Source: Xestospongia muta
Lineage: Eukaryota > Porifera > Demospongiae > Haplosclerida > Petrosiidae
Reading direction: 5' to 3'
Length of the DNA stretch: 64,000 nucleotides
Assembly (NCBI GenBank): GCA_963693285.1
Contig: OY848917.1
Location: 19,263,745-19,327,744, forward strand
A program made the position numbers and the translations under genes. This document shows positions 32,236 to 45,703 of the stretch, in pieces. The first letter of the stretch is position 1; every line of letters starts with the position of its first letter. The notes under the pieces were generated by a model. It did no database searches. It was not told where the DNA came from and saw only the letters and a list, made by a program, of their open reading frames with translations.

Positions 32236-32308
32236 TTTCCCGCCATAATAGTGGCGGTTAAGCGTTTGAAGTTCCTTGCTAGATGTGTCCACGTGATATT
32301 TTCCCGCC
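32236..32308 (+). promoter_or_regulatory. Paired E2F-like motifs, block X
   Basis: TTTCCCGCC at 32236-32244 and 32300-32308, 64 bp apart. The sequence matches the E2F consensus; use as a promoter is inference. Confidence 0.4.
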
Positions 32309-33415
32309 TAGCCAACGTGTGTATTTTTATTAGTAATAATTTCTCTGGAGACCTTCTTTGACTGGACTCTCACTCTACTTTGACAGAACTCTCACTCTAC
32401 TTTGACTGGACTCTCACTCCATTCATCAATCTGTCCATTTGTCCATCCATCAATTCATAAATTCATCCATTTATCTATTAATACTACCTATTTATCCATA
32501 TCACAGAGTTATATTCTTCTACAATAACTTACCTCATTCCAGCAACAACAAAATCTATTGCTCAAAAATAATGATTTTTTTTGAATCTCCACCTAGTTTT
32601 GATGAAGAAGCCACACCCACTAATTCTGAAGAATTGTCTTGGCCGTTAGTGCAGAAAGATTTAGCCTGCTAAGGTTAAATTTGAAGTCCAACAGGATGCT
32701 CGTCTAAAAGGTAAGATTAATGTTGGTCTCGTGCCCAATACTATATGGACAGATTCCTATACCTCATTACTATGGTATAATTCTCATTATTGTCACAGTC
32801 ATAATCCAATACCTTGTCCCTGTTATAGTCTGGTTCCCATACTCAGCATAGATATGTGTATACATAAATTTCATTTCTCACTGTTACAGTTTGATTCCCA
32901 TACTAATCATATTATTAATTAATATAGTCTGATACCCATACTGCATAGTTTAGTTCCATTTCTATGCCACTACTTTCATTCCTATTCCTATACTACTTAC
33001 ATTTCATTTCCCTAGTTTACATATACATCGAAAAGAAGTTAGTACCACTTCCTGTTCCATTAAATCGTCAGTCACCAAACACCATCCTCCTGTCACAACT
33101 GCTTCATTTCTCATTTAAAACTATTATATATATAATTAGTATGAGAATGAGACTTTTGTAATAAAGTATATGTACATGTAATATGATATGGGAACTATCC
33201 TCAATAGGTGTACATGTACATATGTATGTATATTAATTAATGTAATTAATGAGAATGAGGCGTTTATAATAAAGTCTCATTCCCATATTATAAATTGATT
33301 CTCATACCATATCATAAATATTGTGTAAAAAAGAAGTCTCATTTCCAATCCTCATGTTTCATTCTCATGTATAGAAATTGGGTGATACTTAAAAATTTAA
33401 ATCTCATGTTATTAG

Positions 33416-34110
33416 ATTGTCCAAACTTGAACAAGGCAACAAAACTTTACATCAACTATCCAATCAGCTCTCATTAGAGATAGAGGAGTATCAGAAACAA
33501 ACTAGAGCACTTGTTGAAGATGTAGAAACTAAAACTAGAGAAGTTAAAATAATAAGAGAACATTTACAGAGAACTGAACAAAGTAGAAGTGTCTCTGAAG
33601 TAAGTTAATATCAAATTGTGTCTATCTGGACATATCATGTACTAGTGTGTGTTCATTTATCATTTGAATCATGATCCATCCATTGATCACATATAAATTA
33701 GATGTTATATTATTTATCTTTTAATCCATTTATCTCTCAATCCATTGATACACCTTTGTATGTATCTATTAATCAATCTATTTGTCCATTTTTAGTTGGA
33801 GGCACTAGAAATTGAAACTGTTAAATAGAAATATGATGGTTGGAAAGAGAGAGAAGACCAGTTATCTTGTGAATTTATAATACTCGACTTCTTTTAAAAT
33901 AGACACAAAGAGATAAACAATTTATGGAACAATCACTTAACCATTGTCTTGAGGTTAGACTGTCTACTATAATCATATTTAATTTAACACTATTCACAAG
34001 AGAACTTAATATTTTATTGAGTTAGTTACTATGGAAAGTAACACTCAACAACTTAAGATAGAGGAAGGTCAGAAGCAGTTAAAATATCTTAAAGAAGCAT
34101 CCATTGTTTA
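33416..34110 (+). pseudogene. Decayed coiled-coil protein exons, block X
   Basis: Exon 33416-33599 (TTAG acceptor, GTAAGT donor) encodes a 61-residue strongly heptad-like segment starting LSKLEQGNKTLHQLSNQL and ending RTEQSRSVSE. The next exon (33796, acceptor TTTTTAG) continues LEALEIETVK and hits TAG at 33826-33828, after which the frame goes on as KYDGWKEREDQL. Further pieces: about 33903-33953 (TQRDKQFMEQSLNHCLE) and about 34022-34105 (IEEGQKQLKYLKEAS). All are rich in Lys, Glu and Gln as in long cytoskeletal or centrosomal coiled coils; I cannot name the protein. The same TAG is present in X', so the gene was broken before the block was duplicated. Confidence 0.6.
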
Positions 34111-34527
34111 TGATTATAGATTTATTACTATAGATCCATTACCACACTTATAGATCCATTTCCATGTTTGATATGTGTACTATATATCCATTGCAACATT
34201 TATACATCTATTAATAATTTAACATGCATCCATTGCTATTAATCAATTTATCCATTAATACTACCTATTTATCCATATCACAGAGTTATATTCTCCTACT
34301 ACAACTTACCTCATTCCAACAACAACAAAATCTATTGCTCAAAAACAATGATTTTTGTCTGAATCATCACAGTCATAATTCTATACCTTGTCCCTGTTGT
34401 AGTCTGGTTCCCATACTCAGCATAGATATGCGTGTATGTAAGTTTCATTTCTCACTGTTACAGTCTAATTCACATACTAATCATTTTATTAATTAATATG
34501 GTCTGATATCCATTCTGCATTCTTTAG

Positions 34528-34788
34528 TCTCATTTTCATACCACCACTTTACTTCCCATTCCTATACCACCTACAATTCATTTCCCTAATTCACATATAA
34601 ATATACATCCTAAGCGAGCAAGTACTATGTCCTCCTCCACCCTTCCCAAATCCTCAGTCACCAAAAATGATCCTCCCATCAGAACTGCTTCTTCTAAAAC
34701 TGGTCAGACCAGTCTAACAAGTACTTCAAAGCAGAATACTTCTGTAGCAACTACTGGTAACACTGGGTTTTTAGTAACTGACATACAG
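34528..34788 (+). pseudogene. Ser/Thr-rich exon-like open frame, block X
   Basis: 261 nt with no stop, between a TTCTTTAG acceptor and a CAG|GTAAAG donor. The second half reads as a low-complexity Ser/Thr/Lys tail (TLPKSSVTKNDPPIRTASS and similar). The copy in X' (54766-55026) has the same length and frame, so it has stayed open. Its first third is also related to non-coding repeat modules elsewhere in X and Y, which weakens the case. It may be an exon of the same broken gene. Confidence 0.4.
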
Positions 34789-35200
34789 GTAAAGTTATAT
34801 TAGTGTATTTGTCACTATTTTAATATTCTTATTAACTATACATGTACATGTATATACATGTAGTTATTATATGTGCCTTGTAGGTCTCTCATTATGTGAG
34901 TGGGTAGTTATAGTTTGTCAAGATCTGGTCACATGATAGTCACATGATCTGGTTGTGTCTATTTCTGTAGGGATTGTCAGAAGTTTGTGTTGTTGCTTTA
35001 CAAGAGTAGAACAAATGTCTTTAAACTAATTTAGAATGGCCTGCCCAATGGAAGGGTGTGTTAAATACTTAGAAGGAAAATAAAAATAATATGAAAATAG
35101 CAAGGAACTGTCAGAATTTGTAAATTTGGTGTGGTAGTTAAAAATGTAATCTACATTCATCATCTATTATGTCTTACTATGAAACCATTTAAAATAGTAT

Positions 35201-35540
<340 letters not shown>

Positions 35541-36168
35541 GTGTTCACCTGTCGAGTTCCAACAGTTCCAAGGGATATGGTTTATAGTTCCCATTGTCAA
35601 ATATCCATCTTTATGCATACCAATAACACACTATTAACTGTAGAATATTACGCTGTGCAAAACTTCCTACAGCTTTTATAAATACAGGGTTCTTTCTCTC
35701 CAAGTTAATGTACTAGTAGATCTGAGTCCAAGCAACTAGCTAGTGGCCCTTGATAGCTGTCTCCTACATACAAACACTACTTTCACTAATTTGTAATATA
35801 TATTGATACAGATATATCGTAACAGAAAATGATTTTGAGATGTCTAAAGTGATTAGTTTTGGAGTTTCTTAGAGAAATATTGTATCCTATATTACATATA
35901 GACATTGTCTTACAAATGTATTTCTTTCCAGTAACAAGTTGTAGAATAGTTAAAGTACTATAATATTTTATGTATTTTGAAACTTTCAATTATTTGTTAA
36001 TTAGATCAATTAAAAATCAATTAATGTTGGTCACGTGGGTGGTGGTACTGGTGACAAATGTGTCACGAGATTTTCTTGACTGAGCGTCAAATTGAAGCGT
36101 GAGAGAAACCTCTTGATGATATAAAAAGTACTCTATTTTTCATGTCTCTATGTCTCTACGACTCACCA

Positions 36169-36265
36169 CGTCGCTGGATCACCTCTTCACTTCGTTGGAT
36201 CGTCTCTCCTCGTTGCTGGAAAACCTCGTCACTTCGTTGGATCGACTCTCCTCGTCGCTGGATCA
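36169..36265 (+). repeat. 42-bp minisatellite, block Y (2.3 units)
   Basis: Units begin CGTCGCTGGATCACCTC and contain CACTTCGTTGGATCG. 42 bp is 14 codons, so it stays open as a SLDHL-type peptide repeat; no evidence that it is translated. Confidence 0.85.
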
Positions 36266-36653
36266 TCTTTTCGTTTTAGTTATGTCATCTTTATCTGTTT
36301 CATTACTTTTTCTTTCTTATTTTGTAATATTTAATTTTTTATTTATGTAAAGGTTTTTGTTCTGACTCTTCGTTTCTACAGGACTGAACTTGAAAATTCT
36401 TACTGTGGTTGGCGTGATGTTCTCTGATGCTCTCCACTGTTCTTCTTTGATGTTTGTTCTCTTGACTGTTATGATGTTCTCTTCACAGTTCTAATGTTCT
36501 CTGGATGTAAAAGATGAGTCGCTCTCCTGCTCATTGGACTCTTTCCTCTCTTCCTTCCAGCCTTCTTTCCTCTTCTTTTATTTTTTTTAAATTTTATTTT
36601 GGGCTATCTAGCCTATACATCATACACACACTCATACAATCTCTAAAAATTAT

Positions 36654-36724
36654 CTCTCCCTTGCCGCCTGGCGGCCATAAAATTTTTTAAAAAATATCCG
36701 TGGCCGCCAGGTGGCAGGGGAGAG
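36654..36724. repeat. GC-rich inverted repeat (hairpin), block Y
   Basis: Arms 36654-36677 and 36701-36724 (24 bp, two mismatches; core GCCGCCTGGCGGCCA/TGGCCGCCAGG) around a 23-nt AT-rich loop. Weaker complementarity extends outward through CACACAC / GTGTGTG flanks. It stands out in an AT-rich region. Confidence 0.85.
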
Positions 36725-37526
36725 CTCTGATTTGTAGGGTGCGTGTGTGTGTGCTGTGTGTGTGTGTAGGTTGGCTGTCCTTTTTCACTTCCTCTGTCTC
36801 TCTTCACTCTCCTCTATCCATTCATTGTCACCACCAGTTCAGTTAATAACTACTCTTTCTCTTTCCATCCAGGAGCAGCACTGTTGAAACAGGTGAGCAA
36901 CCTTCCATCCATCCACTCTTTAGTATTCCAGTTGTTCCAGATAACTTTCTTTTTCTTCCTCTATGTTCTCTACTTGTGGACTGACTGGACTCTTGGAACT
37001 CTTCAACTACAGAGACTGTCTTTTTAATTTTTTGTATTTTCTTTTTTTATATTTTAATGTTTTTCTTTATAATTTGCTAGTAATTTATTATATGAAGTTC
37101 TCAAAAAACACTTTTTTCTAAAATCTGTCAAACTTCAATCTTAAACTTTAATCTTTTAAAGTTAATTATTAATCTTTAATTCAAGCATTCTAGATTTATT
37201 TAACTTTGAAATTGTTTCATGAAAACTGAATTACTTTAAAATTGATTTTTTAACTTTAAACAACCACAATGATACTGAACTCTAATTATTAACCTTTTCA
37301 CAACTATTGTATTACATATTATTACTACAACAATATAAATCATTTTTATTAAAAACTGTTAATTTCTCTTTTTGTTTAACAAGATAAGCTAATTTTACTA
37401 TTATTATTTAGATTGTATCATAGTGTCATTATTGTTTTTTAGCAAAGAGTTATATTTAATTAATAATCTTTTTCTTAATAATTAATTAAAATCTATTAAT
37501 GTTTTGCTGTTCTCGTCATGGTAATA

Positions 37527-37661
37527 TTTCCCGCCATTATAGTGGTGGTCACATGTTGATATTCGTTGCTAGGCGTGTGCTCATAATATTTCCCGCCATA
37601 ATAGTGGTGGTCACGCGTTTGATATTCGTTGCTAGATGTGTGCTCGTGACATTTTCCCGCC
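37527..37661 (+). promoter_or_regulatory. Triple E2F-like motif cluster, block Y
   Basis: TTTCCCGCC at 37527, 37589 and 37653, spaced 62 and 64 bp, each followed by related sequence (ATAGTGGTGGTCAC, GATATTCGTTGCTAG). They form a tandem repeat of about 62 bp. Confidence 0.45.
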
Positions 37662-38368
37662 TAACCAACGTGTGCATTCTCAATAGTAATGGATTCTCTG
37701 GAGACCTTTTTGACTGGACTCTCTCCCTCCTTAGACTGACTCTCGAGATGTTCACCTATTGAGACAGTTTTAGTTCTGTTTTATTATTTCCACTGAACTC
37801 AATTACTTTATCATAGAATGTGCCAAGAACAAGAGTATCGAGAGGAAGTTTCAAAAGAACTCTTCCTATACATTGATGTTATGTAACTGTGATTGATTAA
37901 TGGATAAACCTAACCATTATTGTGGAAATTGCATTTTAGAAATTTAACATTTGACTAGTTCTTCAATCATTTACTTTAATCAAGTTCTTTTTGGATGTTT
38001 ATTTTATTTTGGCTTTTAATTGTTTAAATTAATGTTTATTTATCATTTAACTTGTTTATTGTTTTTTAAAGTTTAGGGTTGAATATTCTCACAAGATATC
38101 AACACAAATATATATGCTTTATACTTTCATTCTACTTCACATGATAGCAAAGGTAAGTGGGTGTGGTTTTTTGAGGAGAAATCGTTCTAACTACATTTTT
38201 ATATCTCAATCTATCCATTCATCAGTTTAGCCATCCATTTATGCTTTCAATAATCTATCCATCCATTTATCCATCAATCTTATTTATCCATATCACAGAG
38301 TTATATTCTCTTACTACAACTACCTCACTCAAACAACAACAGAATCCACTATTCAACAATAAGTTTTA

Positions 38369-38492
38369 TCTGAATCTCCACCCAGTTCTGATACAGAAAC
38401 CACACCCACTGATTCCGATGTATTATTCTCTCAGCAGCTTAGTGCAAAAGGATTATGTCCTGCCAAGATTAAATGTAAAGCTTGTTTAAAAG
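38369..38492 (+). pseudogene. Exon-like frame (ESPPSS module), block Y
   Basis: 41-codon open segment starting SESPPSSDTETTPTDSD, including CPAKIKCKACLK, with a good donor (AAAAG|GTAAGA). Counterparts: Y' about 47371-47494, Y'' about 58283-58406, X about 32577-32713 (with stop codons) and X' about 52825-52960. Only the donor is clear, and no ORF connects it to a start. It may be a first or second exon of the coiled-coil gene copied into each block. Confidence 0.35.
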
Positions 38493-38749
38493 GTAAGACT
38501 CATTGGTCTCGTGCCCAATACTACATGGACAGATTCCTATACCTCATAACTATTGTCAGATTCCCATATCTAGCATAGTACTAATCCTATGCCTTGTTTT
38601 CATTATAGTCTGATTCCCATACTAATCATGTCGTTGTCTAATAATACTCATACTAAATTACTTTAGTCCCATTTCCATACTACCACTTTCCTTCCATTCC
38701 TATACCACTTACAATTCATTTCCCTAGTTCACATGTACATGTATATCAA

Positions 38750-41700
38750 TTTATTTATCTGTTCATCCATTCATTGATCCATCTATCTATCTGTCTATCC
38801 ATTCATCAATCCATCCATTCATCTGTCTGTCTATTCATCGATCCATCCATTCATCTGTCTATCCATTCATTGATCCATCTATCTATCTGTCTATCTATTT
38901 ATTGATCAATCCATTCATCTGTCTATCCATTCATTGATCCATCCATCTATCTGTCTATCCATTCATTGATCCATCTATCTATCTGTCTATCCATTCATCA
39001 ATCCATCCATTCATCTGTCTATCCATTCATTGATCCATCCATTTGTCTGTTTATCCATTCATGATCCATCTATCTATCTGTCTATCCATTCATCAATCCA
39101 TTCATTCATCTGTCTGTCTATTCATTGATCCATCCATTCATCTGTCTATCCATTCATCAATCCATTCATTCATCTGTCTGTCTATTCATTGATCCATCCA
39201 TTCATCTGTCTATCCATTCATTGATCCATCTATCTATCTGTCTATCCATTCATTGATCCATCTATCTATCTGTCTATCTATTTATTGATCCATCCATTCA
39301 TCTGTCTATCCATTCATTGATCCATCTATCTATCTGTCTATCCATTCATCAATCCATCCATTCATCTGTCTATCCATTCATTGATCCATCTATCTATCTG
39401 TCTATCTATTTATTGATCCATCCATTCATCTGTCTATCCATTCATGATCCATCTATCTATCTGTCTATCCATTTATTGATCCATCTATCTATCTGTCTAT
39501 CTATTTATTGATCCATCCATTCATCTGTCTATCCATTCATTGATCCATCTATCTATCTGTCTATCCATTCATCAATCCATCCATTAATCTGTCTGTCTAT
39601 TCATTGATCCATCCATTCATCTGTCTATCCATTCATTGATCCATCTATCTATCTGTCTATCCATTTATGATCCATTTATCTATCTGTCTATCCATTCATT
39701 GATCCATCTATCTATCTGTCTATCTTTTTATTGATCCATCCATTCATCTGTCTATCCATTCATTGATCCATCTATCTATCTGTCTATCCATTCATCAATC
39801 CATCCATTCATCTGTCTATCCATTCATTGATTCATCTATCCATCTGTCTATCCATTCATGATCCATCTATCTCTCTGTCTATCCATTCATTGATCCATCT
39901 ATCTATCTGTCTATCTTTTTATTGATCCATCCATTCATCTGTCTATCCATTCATTGATCCATCTATCTATCTGTCTATCCATTCATCAATCCATCCATTC
40001 ATCTGTCTATCCATTCATTGATCCATCCATTTGTCTGTTTATCCATTCATGATCCATCTATCTATCTGTCTATCCATTCATCAATCCATACATTCATCTG
40101 TCTATCCATTCATTGATCCATCTATCTATCTGTCTATCTATTTATTGATCCATCCATTCATCTGTCTATCCATTCATTGATCCATCTATCTATCTGTCTA
40201 TCCATTTATGATCCATCTATCTATCTGTCTATCTATTTATTGATCCATCCATTCATCTGTCTATCCATTCATTGATCCATCTATCTATCTGTCTATCCAT
40301 TCATCAATCCATCCATTCATCTGTCTATCCATTCATTGATCCATCTATCTATCTGTCTATCCATTCATGATCCATCTATCTATTTGTCTATCCATTCATC
40401 AATCCATCCATTCATCTGTCTATTCATTCATTGATCCATCCATTTCTCTGTTTATCCATTCATGATCCATCTATCTATCTGTCTATCCATTCATCAATCC
40501 ATTCATTCATCTGTCTGTCTATTCATTGATCCATCCATTCATCTGGCTATCCATTCATTGATCCATCTATCTATCTGTCTATCTATTTATTGATCCATCC
40601 ATTCATCTGTCTATCCATTCATGATCCATCTATCTATCTGTCTATCCATTCATTGATCCATCTATCTATCTGTCTATCTATTTATTGATCCATCTATCTA
40701 TCTGTTTATCCATTCATTATCCATCTATCTATCTGTCTATCCATTCATTGATCCATCTATCTATCTGTCTATCCATTCATCAATCCATCCATTCATCTGT
40801 CTATCCATTCATTTATCCGTCCATTTATCTGTTTATCCATTCATGATCCATCTATCTATCTGTCTATCCATTCATCAATCCATTCATTCATCTGTCTGTC
40901 TATTCATTGATCCATCCATTCATCTGTCTATCCATTCATTGATCCATCTATCTATCTGTCTATCCATTCATTGATCCATCTATCTATCTGTCTATCCATT
41001 CATCAATCTATCCATTCATCTGTCTATTGATTCATTGATCCATCCATTTCTCTGTTTATCCATTCATGATCCATCTATCTATCTGTCTATCCATTCATCA
41101 ATCCATTCATTCATCTGTCTGTCTATTCATTGATCCATCCATTCATCTGTCTATCCATTCATTGATCCATCTATCTATCTGTCTATCCATTCATTGATCC
41201 ATCTATCTATCTGTCTATCCATTCATTGATCCATCTATCTATCTGTCTATCTATTTATTGATCCATCCATTCATCTGTCTATCCATTCATTGATCCATCT
41301 ATCTATCTGTCTATCCATTCATCAATCCATCCATTCATCTGTCTATTCATTCATCAATCCATCCATTTCTCTGTTTATCCATTCATGATCCATCTATCTA
41401 TCTGTCTATCCATTCATCAATCCATTCATTCATCTGTCTGTCTATTCATTGATCCATCCATTCATCTGTCTATCCATTCATCTGTCTATCCATTCATTGA
41501 TCCATCTATCTATCTGTCTATCCATTCATTGATCCATCTATCTATCTGTCTATCCATTCATTGATCCATCTATCTATCTGTCTATCTATTTATTGATCCA
41601 TCCATTCATCTGTCTATCCATTCATTGATCCATCTATCTATCTGTCTATCCATTCATCAATCCATCCATTCATCTGTCTATCCATTCATTGATCCATCTA

Positions 41701-42816
41701 TCTATCTGTCTATCCATTCATGATCCATCTATCTATCTGTCTATCCATTCATCAATCTATCCATTCATCTGTCTATTCATTCATTGATCCATCCATTTCT
41801 CTATTTATCCATTCATGATCCATCTATCTATCTGTCTATCCATTCATTCATCTGTCTGTCTATTCATTGATCCATCCATTCATCTGTCTATCCATTCATT
41901 GATCCATCTATCTATCTGTCTATCCATTCATTGATCCATCTATCTATCTGTCTATCCATTCATTGATCCATCTATCTATCTGTCTATCTATTTATTGATC
42001 CATCCATTCATCTGTCTATCCATTCATTGATCCATCTATCTATCTGTCTATCCATTCATCAATCCATCCATTCATCTGTCTATCCATTCATTGATCCATC
42101 TATCTATCTGTCTATCCATTCATGATCCATCTATCTATCTGTCTATCCATTCATTGATCCATCTATCTATCTGTCTATCTATTTATTGATCCATCCATTC
42201 ATCTGTCTATCCATTCATTGATCCACCTATCTATCTGTCTATCCATTCATCAATCCATCCATTCATCTGTCTATCCATTCATTGATCCATCTATCTATCT
42301 GTCTATCCATTCATTGATCCATCTATCTATCTGTCTATCCATTCATTGATCCATCTATCTATCTATTTATTGATCCATCCATTCATTTGTCTATCCATTC
42401 ATTGATCCATCTATCTATCTGTCTATCCATTCATCAATCTATCCATTCATCTGTCTATCCATTCATTGATCCATCTATCTATCTGTCTATGCATTCATGA
42501 TCCATCTATCTATCTGTCTATCCATTCATCAATCCATTCATTCATCTGTCTGTCTATTCATTGATCCATCCATTCATCTGTCTATCCATTCATCAATCCA
42601 TTCATTCATCTGTCTGTCTATTCATCGATCGATCCATTCATCTGTCTATCCATTCATCAATCCATTCATTCATCTGTCTGTCTATTCATCGATCCATCCA
42701 TTCATCTGTTTATCCATTCATTGATCCATCTCTGTATCTGTCTATCCATTCACTAATCCATTTATCTGTTTAATCATTCATTGATACAGCTATTTATCTG
42801 TCTATCCATTTATTGT
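38750..42816 (+). repeat. 32-bp satellite array 1
   Basis: About 4.07 kb of head-to-tail monomers of 31-32 bp, each made of degenerate tetranucleotides (CCAT/TCAT/CTAT/CTGT); typical forms are CCATTCATTGATCCATC + TATCTATCTGTCTAT and CCATTCATCAATCCATC + CATTCATCTGTCTAT. Variants alternate without one strict long period. The plus strand is pyrimidine-rich. Open frames in it are repeat artefacts. Confidence 0.97.
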
Positions 42817-44783
42817 TCCCCCTAGATGGTTACCAGCATACTCATGAGAGTATCCAAAAGGCAGACTAGGATATGGCTGGTGGCCTGGTTTCAACTGACA
42901 TTGACTGCTTAGACACCCCGAATCTAGATGATTATATCTTGTGGGTCACTGTGTTTGTAATTTACCTTAGATATGATTATATTATTAGCATCTTCAATTG
43001 CATTAGTATAAAATACATCAGGGACTGACCCCAAGTGTTCTTCGTGTACAGAGCACAACATAGTATATTGTATGATAACAACGTTATAAGAACCACTCTA
43101 TAAACAACTCCATATCTTTTTTTACATGTTCATGCTTCACCTATTCACACAATAGCAAGTATATTGCTTGTTATGAAAGTCATGATCTGTATTAACATTA
43201 ACATTAACTAAACCTTTGATATAATTTATTTTTCCCAAAAGTGTCCCAAAGAATTTCATTTTCAATATCATTAGAGATCTCTAGTTTAATTAATTCTTCT
43301 TTAATGTTTCTTCTAACATGTATGAAACATGTGAGGTGATATGCAAATGGAATTTATGTAAGAATGTTTCAATCAAGGCTTTTCACCATTTGTTCCAAAC
43401 AATGAAGTAATTCAATCTGCTTACATTGACCAACCATTGCTGATGTAAAAATACATAATCTTGTAATGATTTTGTGGTGGACAAATTGTGACTGGAGGTT
43501 GTTCACTTCATTTGGACATTACAAGATGTTGGTAAATAGTTGGTGTGACATCATTTATTAGGTCAATTATTGTTTAATTCATACATAATGTATAGTTTTC
43601 ATTCATAAGTTATGAAACCAATAAGGCACATATAATACCCAAATTCATGGAGTTGTATAGTCCACACAAAATGCAACATTACACACATGTATATCAAAAT
43701 AGGAATGTTTACTTTACCAATTTTATGTATGCTATCATAGGAAATATTCCAATGGTAACAATTAGTGTTGTAATTGTTTAACAATAACTAAAACTAAAAC
43801 CATTTTTGTAAAAGGGAAATCATTATTGTTAACAATAACAAAACTATAACTAAAATTAGTTAGAAATCATTAACAAACAATAACTAAAACAAAAATTGCA
43901 GCTCTATACTAGTAAAATAAGAAAAAATTATTAAGACGTTGATGTGTAAACAAGGTGCATAGACCTATTGAATGGTCAAAGAACTTTTACAATACTACGA
44001 GTCATCACCTGACTTGGCTGTTTATATGAGGATTTATTTGTTTCGTTCAAAAGGAGAAGAACATTATAAAGGAAAAAGAGTCAGCTTTGGCAAAGTCAAA
44101 CAGGTCTTTGTAATTTTACTTAAACATTTGACATTGTACATTTGGCACTTAAATGTTATCCTTTAAAATAGACTTTCATCAATAACAGTAACAAAAATTT
44201 GATTTACTAACAATAACTAAAGCAAATACTCACATCAATTTTGTGAACAATCAATAACAAAAACGAAAATTCAAACAAATTTTGTACAATAACAATAACA
44301 GTAACTAAATACAAATTCAATATGTTTACAACACTAGTAACAATCACCATAACAACATTACCATAGCAACTAAATCACCATAGTAACTGTATGTATATAA
44401 ACATAGCAATATTAATTGTAATATTATGACTATTAGTCCCATTATTGTTTTAAGAGTGTAACTAATTGTTTAGTAGCATTATGTTTTCAATTTTGTCACA
44501 AACATTGTCAAAACCTATCAGATATTCAATTAATGACCATTGTTTAATTTTCAAGCATTAACTGCAAGTTTTGCTAAATATTGATTTTCCACCAAAACGT
44601 GAAGTACTTAGAGACAGTACAAATTTTATATAGTTTAAAAAAAACTGTTTATTCCTTTAACTACCCCAAATTTGTCACAAACAATGCCAAAATCTACTGG
44701 ATTTTGAATTCATATTTAATGTTTAGTTTGCATGCATAATCAGCAAGTTTTGAAACCAATTTGAAACCATACATAAACTAGTT
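42817..44783. repeat. Duplicated block Z
   Basis: The first 770 bp or so are near-identical to Z' (50516-51290); later parts are diverged repeats. On the minus strand 42822-42923 has an exon-like open frame (CLSSQCQLKPGHQPYPSLPF) directly after a 43-nt GT..AG intron that resembles the one at 30760-30801. At 43770-43900 and 44165-44320 are AACAATAACTAAAAC-type tandem repeats; the open frame between them (43972-44166) is unsupported. No intact gene seen. Confidence 0.7.
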
Positions 44784-45169
44784 TTACTAATTTGTAATAT
44801 ATATTGATACATATATATCATAACAGAAAATGATTTTGAGATGTCTAAAGTGACTAGTATTGGAGTTTCTTAGAGAAATATTGTATCCTATAATACATAT
44901 AGACATTGTCTTACAAATGTATTTCTTTCCAGTAACAAGTTGTAGAATAGTTAAAGTACTATAATATTTTATGTATTTTGAAACTTTCAATTATTTGTTA
45001 ATTAGATCAATTAAAAATCAATTAATGTTGGTCACGTGGGTGGTGGTACTGGTGACAAATGTGTCACGAGATTTTCTTGACTGAGCGTCAAATGGAAGCG
45101 TGAGAGAAACCTCTTGATGATATTAAAAGTACTCTATTTTTCATGTCTCTATGTCTCTACGACTCACCA

Positions 45170-45308
45170 CGTCGCTGGATCACCTCTTCACTTCGTTGGA
45201 TCGTCTCTCCTCGTTGCTGGATCACCTCGTCACTTCGTTGGATCGTCTCTCCTCGTCGCTGGATCACCTCGTCACTTCGTTGGATCGACTCTCCTCGTCG
45301 CTGGATCA
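45170..45308 (+). repeat. 42-bp minisatellite, block Y' (3.3 units)
   Basis: Same unit as at 36169 with exactly one more repeat. Confidence 0.85.
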
Positions 45309-45703
45309 TCTTTTCGTTTTAGTTATGTCATCTTTATCTGTTTCATTACTTTTTCTTTCTTATTTTTGTAATATTTAATTTTTTATTTATGTAAAGGTTT
45401 TTGTTCTGACTCTTCCTTTCTACAGGACTGAACTTGAAAATTCTTACTGTGGTTGGCGTGATGTTCTCTGATGCTCTCCACTGTCCTTCTTTGATGTTCT
45501 CTTGACTGTTATGATGTTTTCTGATGTTCTCTTCACAGTTCTGATGTTCTCTGGATGTAAAAGATGAGTCGCTCTCCTGCTCATTGGACTCTTTCCTCTC
45601 TTCCTTCCAGCCTTCTTTCCTCTTCTTTTATTTTTTTTTAATTTTATTTTGGGCTATCTAGCCTATACATCATACACACACTCATACAATCTCTAAAAAT
45701 TAT

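Larger units (their letters stand above)
35784..38749 (+). repeat. Segmental duplication block Y
   Basis: Recurs as Y' (44784-47756) and Y'' (55718-58660). Contents: 42-bp minisatellite (36169), GC-rich hairpin (36654-36724), three E2F-like motifs (37527-37661), and an exon-like frame 38369-38492 (SESPPSSDTETTPTDSD...) with a GTAAGA donor. The block always ends at the start of a 32-bp satellite array. No intact gene is evident. Confidence 0.88.

Noticed and set aside
36654..36724. Hairpin as a transcription terminator
   Set aside because: Intrinsic terminators are bacterial; this is a eukaryotic repeat block, and no gene ends there.
37499..37762. 87-residue plus ORF (and copies at 46558, 57413) over the E2F-like cluster
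   Set aside because: Frame follows the 62-bp tandem repeat; composition and lack of a downstream exon argue against coding.
38750..42816. CRISPR-like regular repeat spacing
   Set aside because: Monomers are tandem and all alike, with no unique spacers and no cas genes; the setting is eukaryotic.
43972..44166. 64-residue plus ORF in block Z
   Set aside because: Isolated between AACAATAACTAAAAC repeats, absent from Z', no splice or start context. A short domain-like composition was noted but not enough to call.
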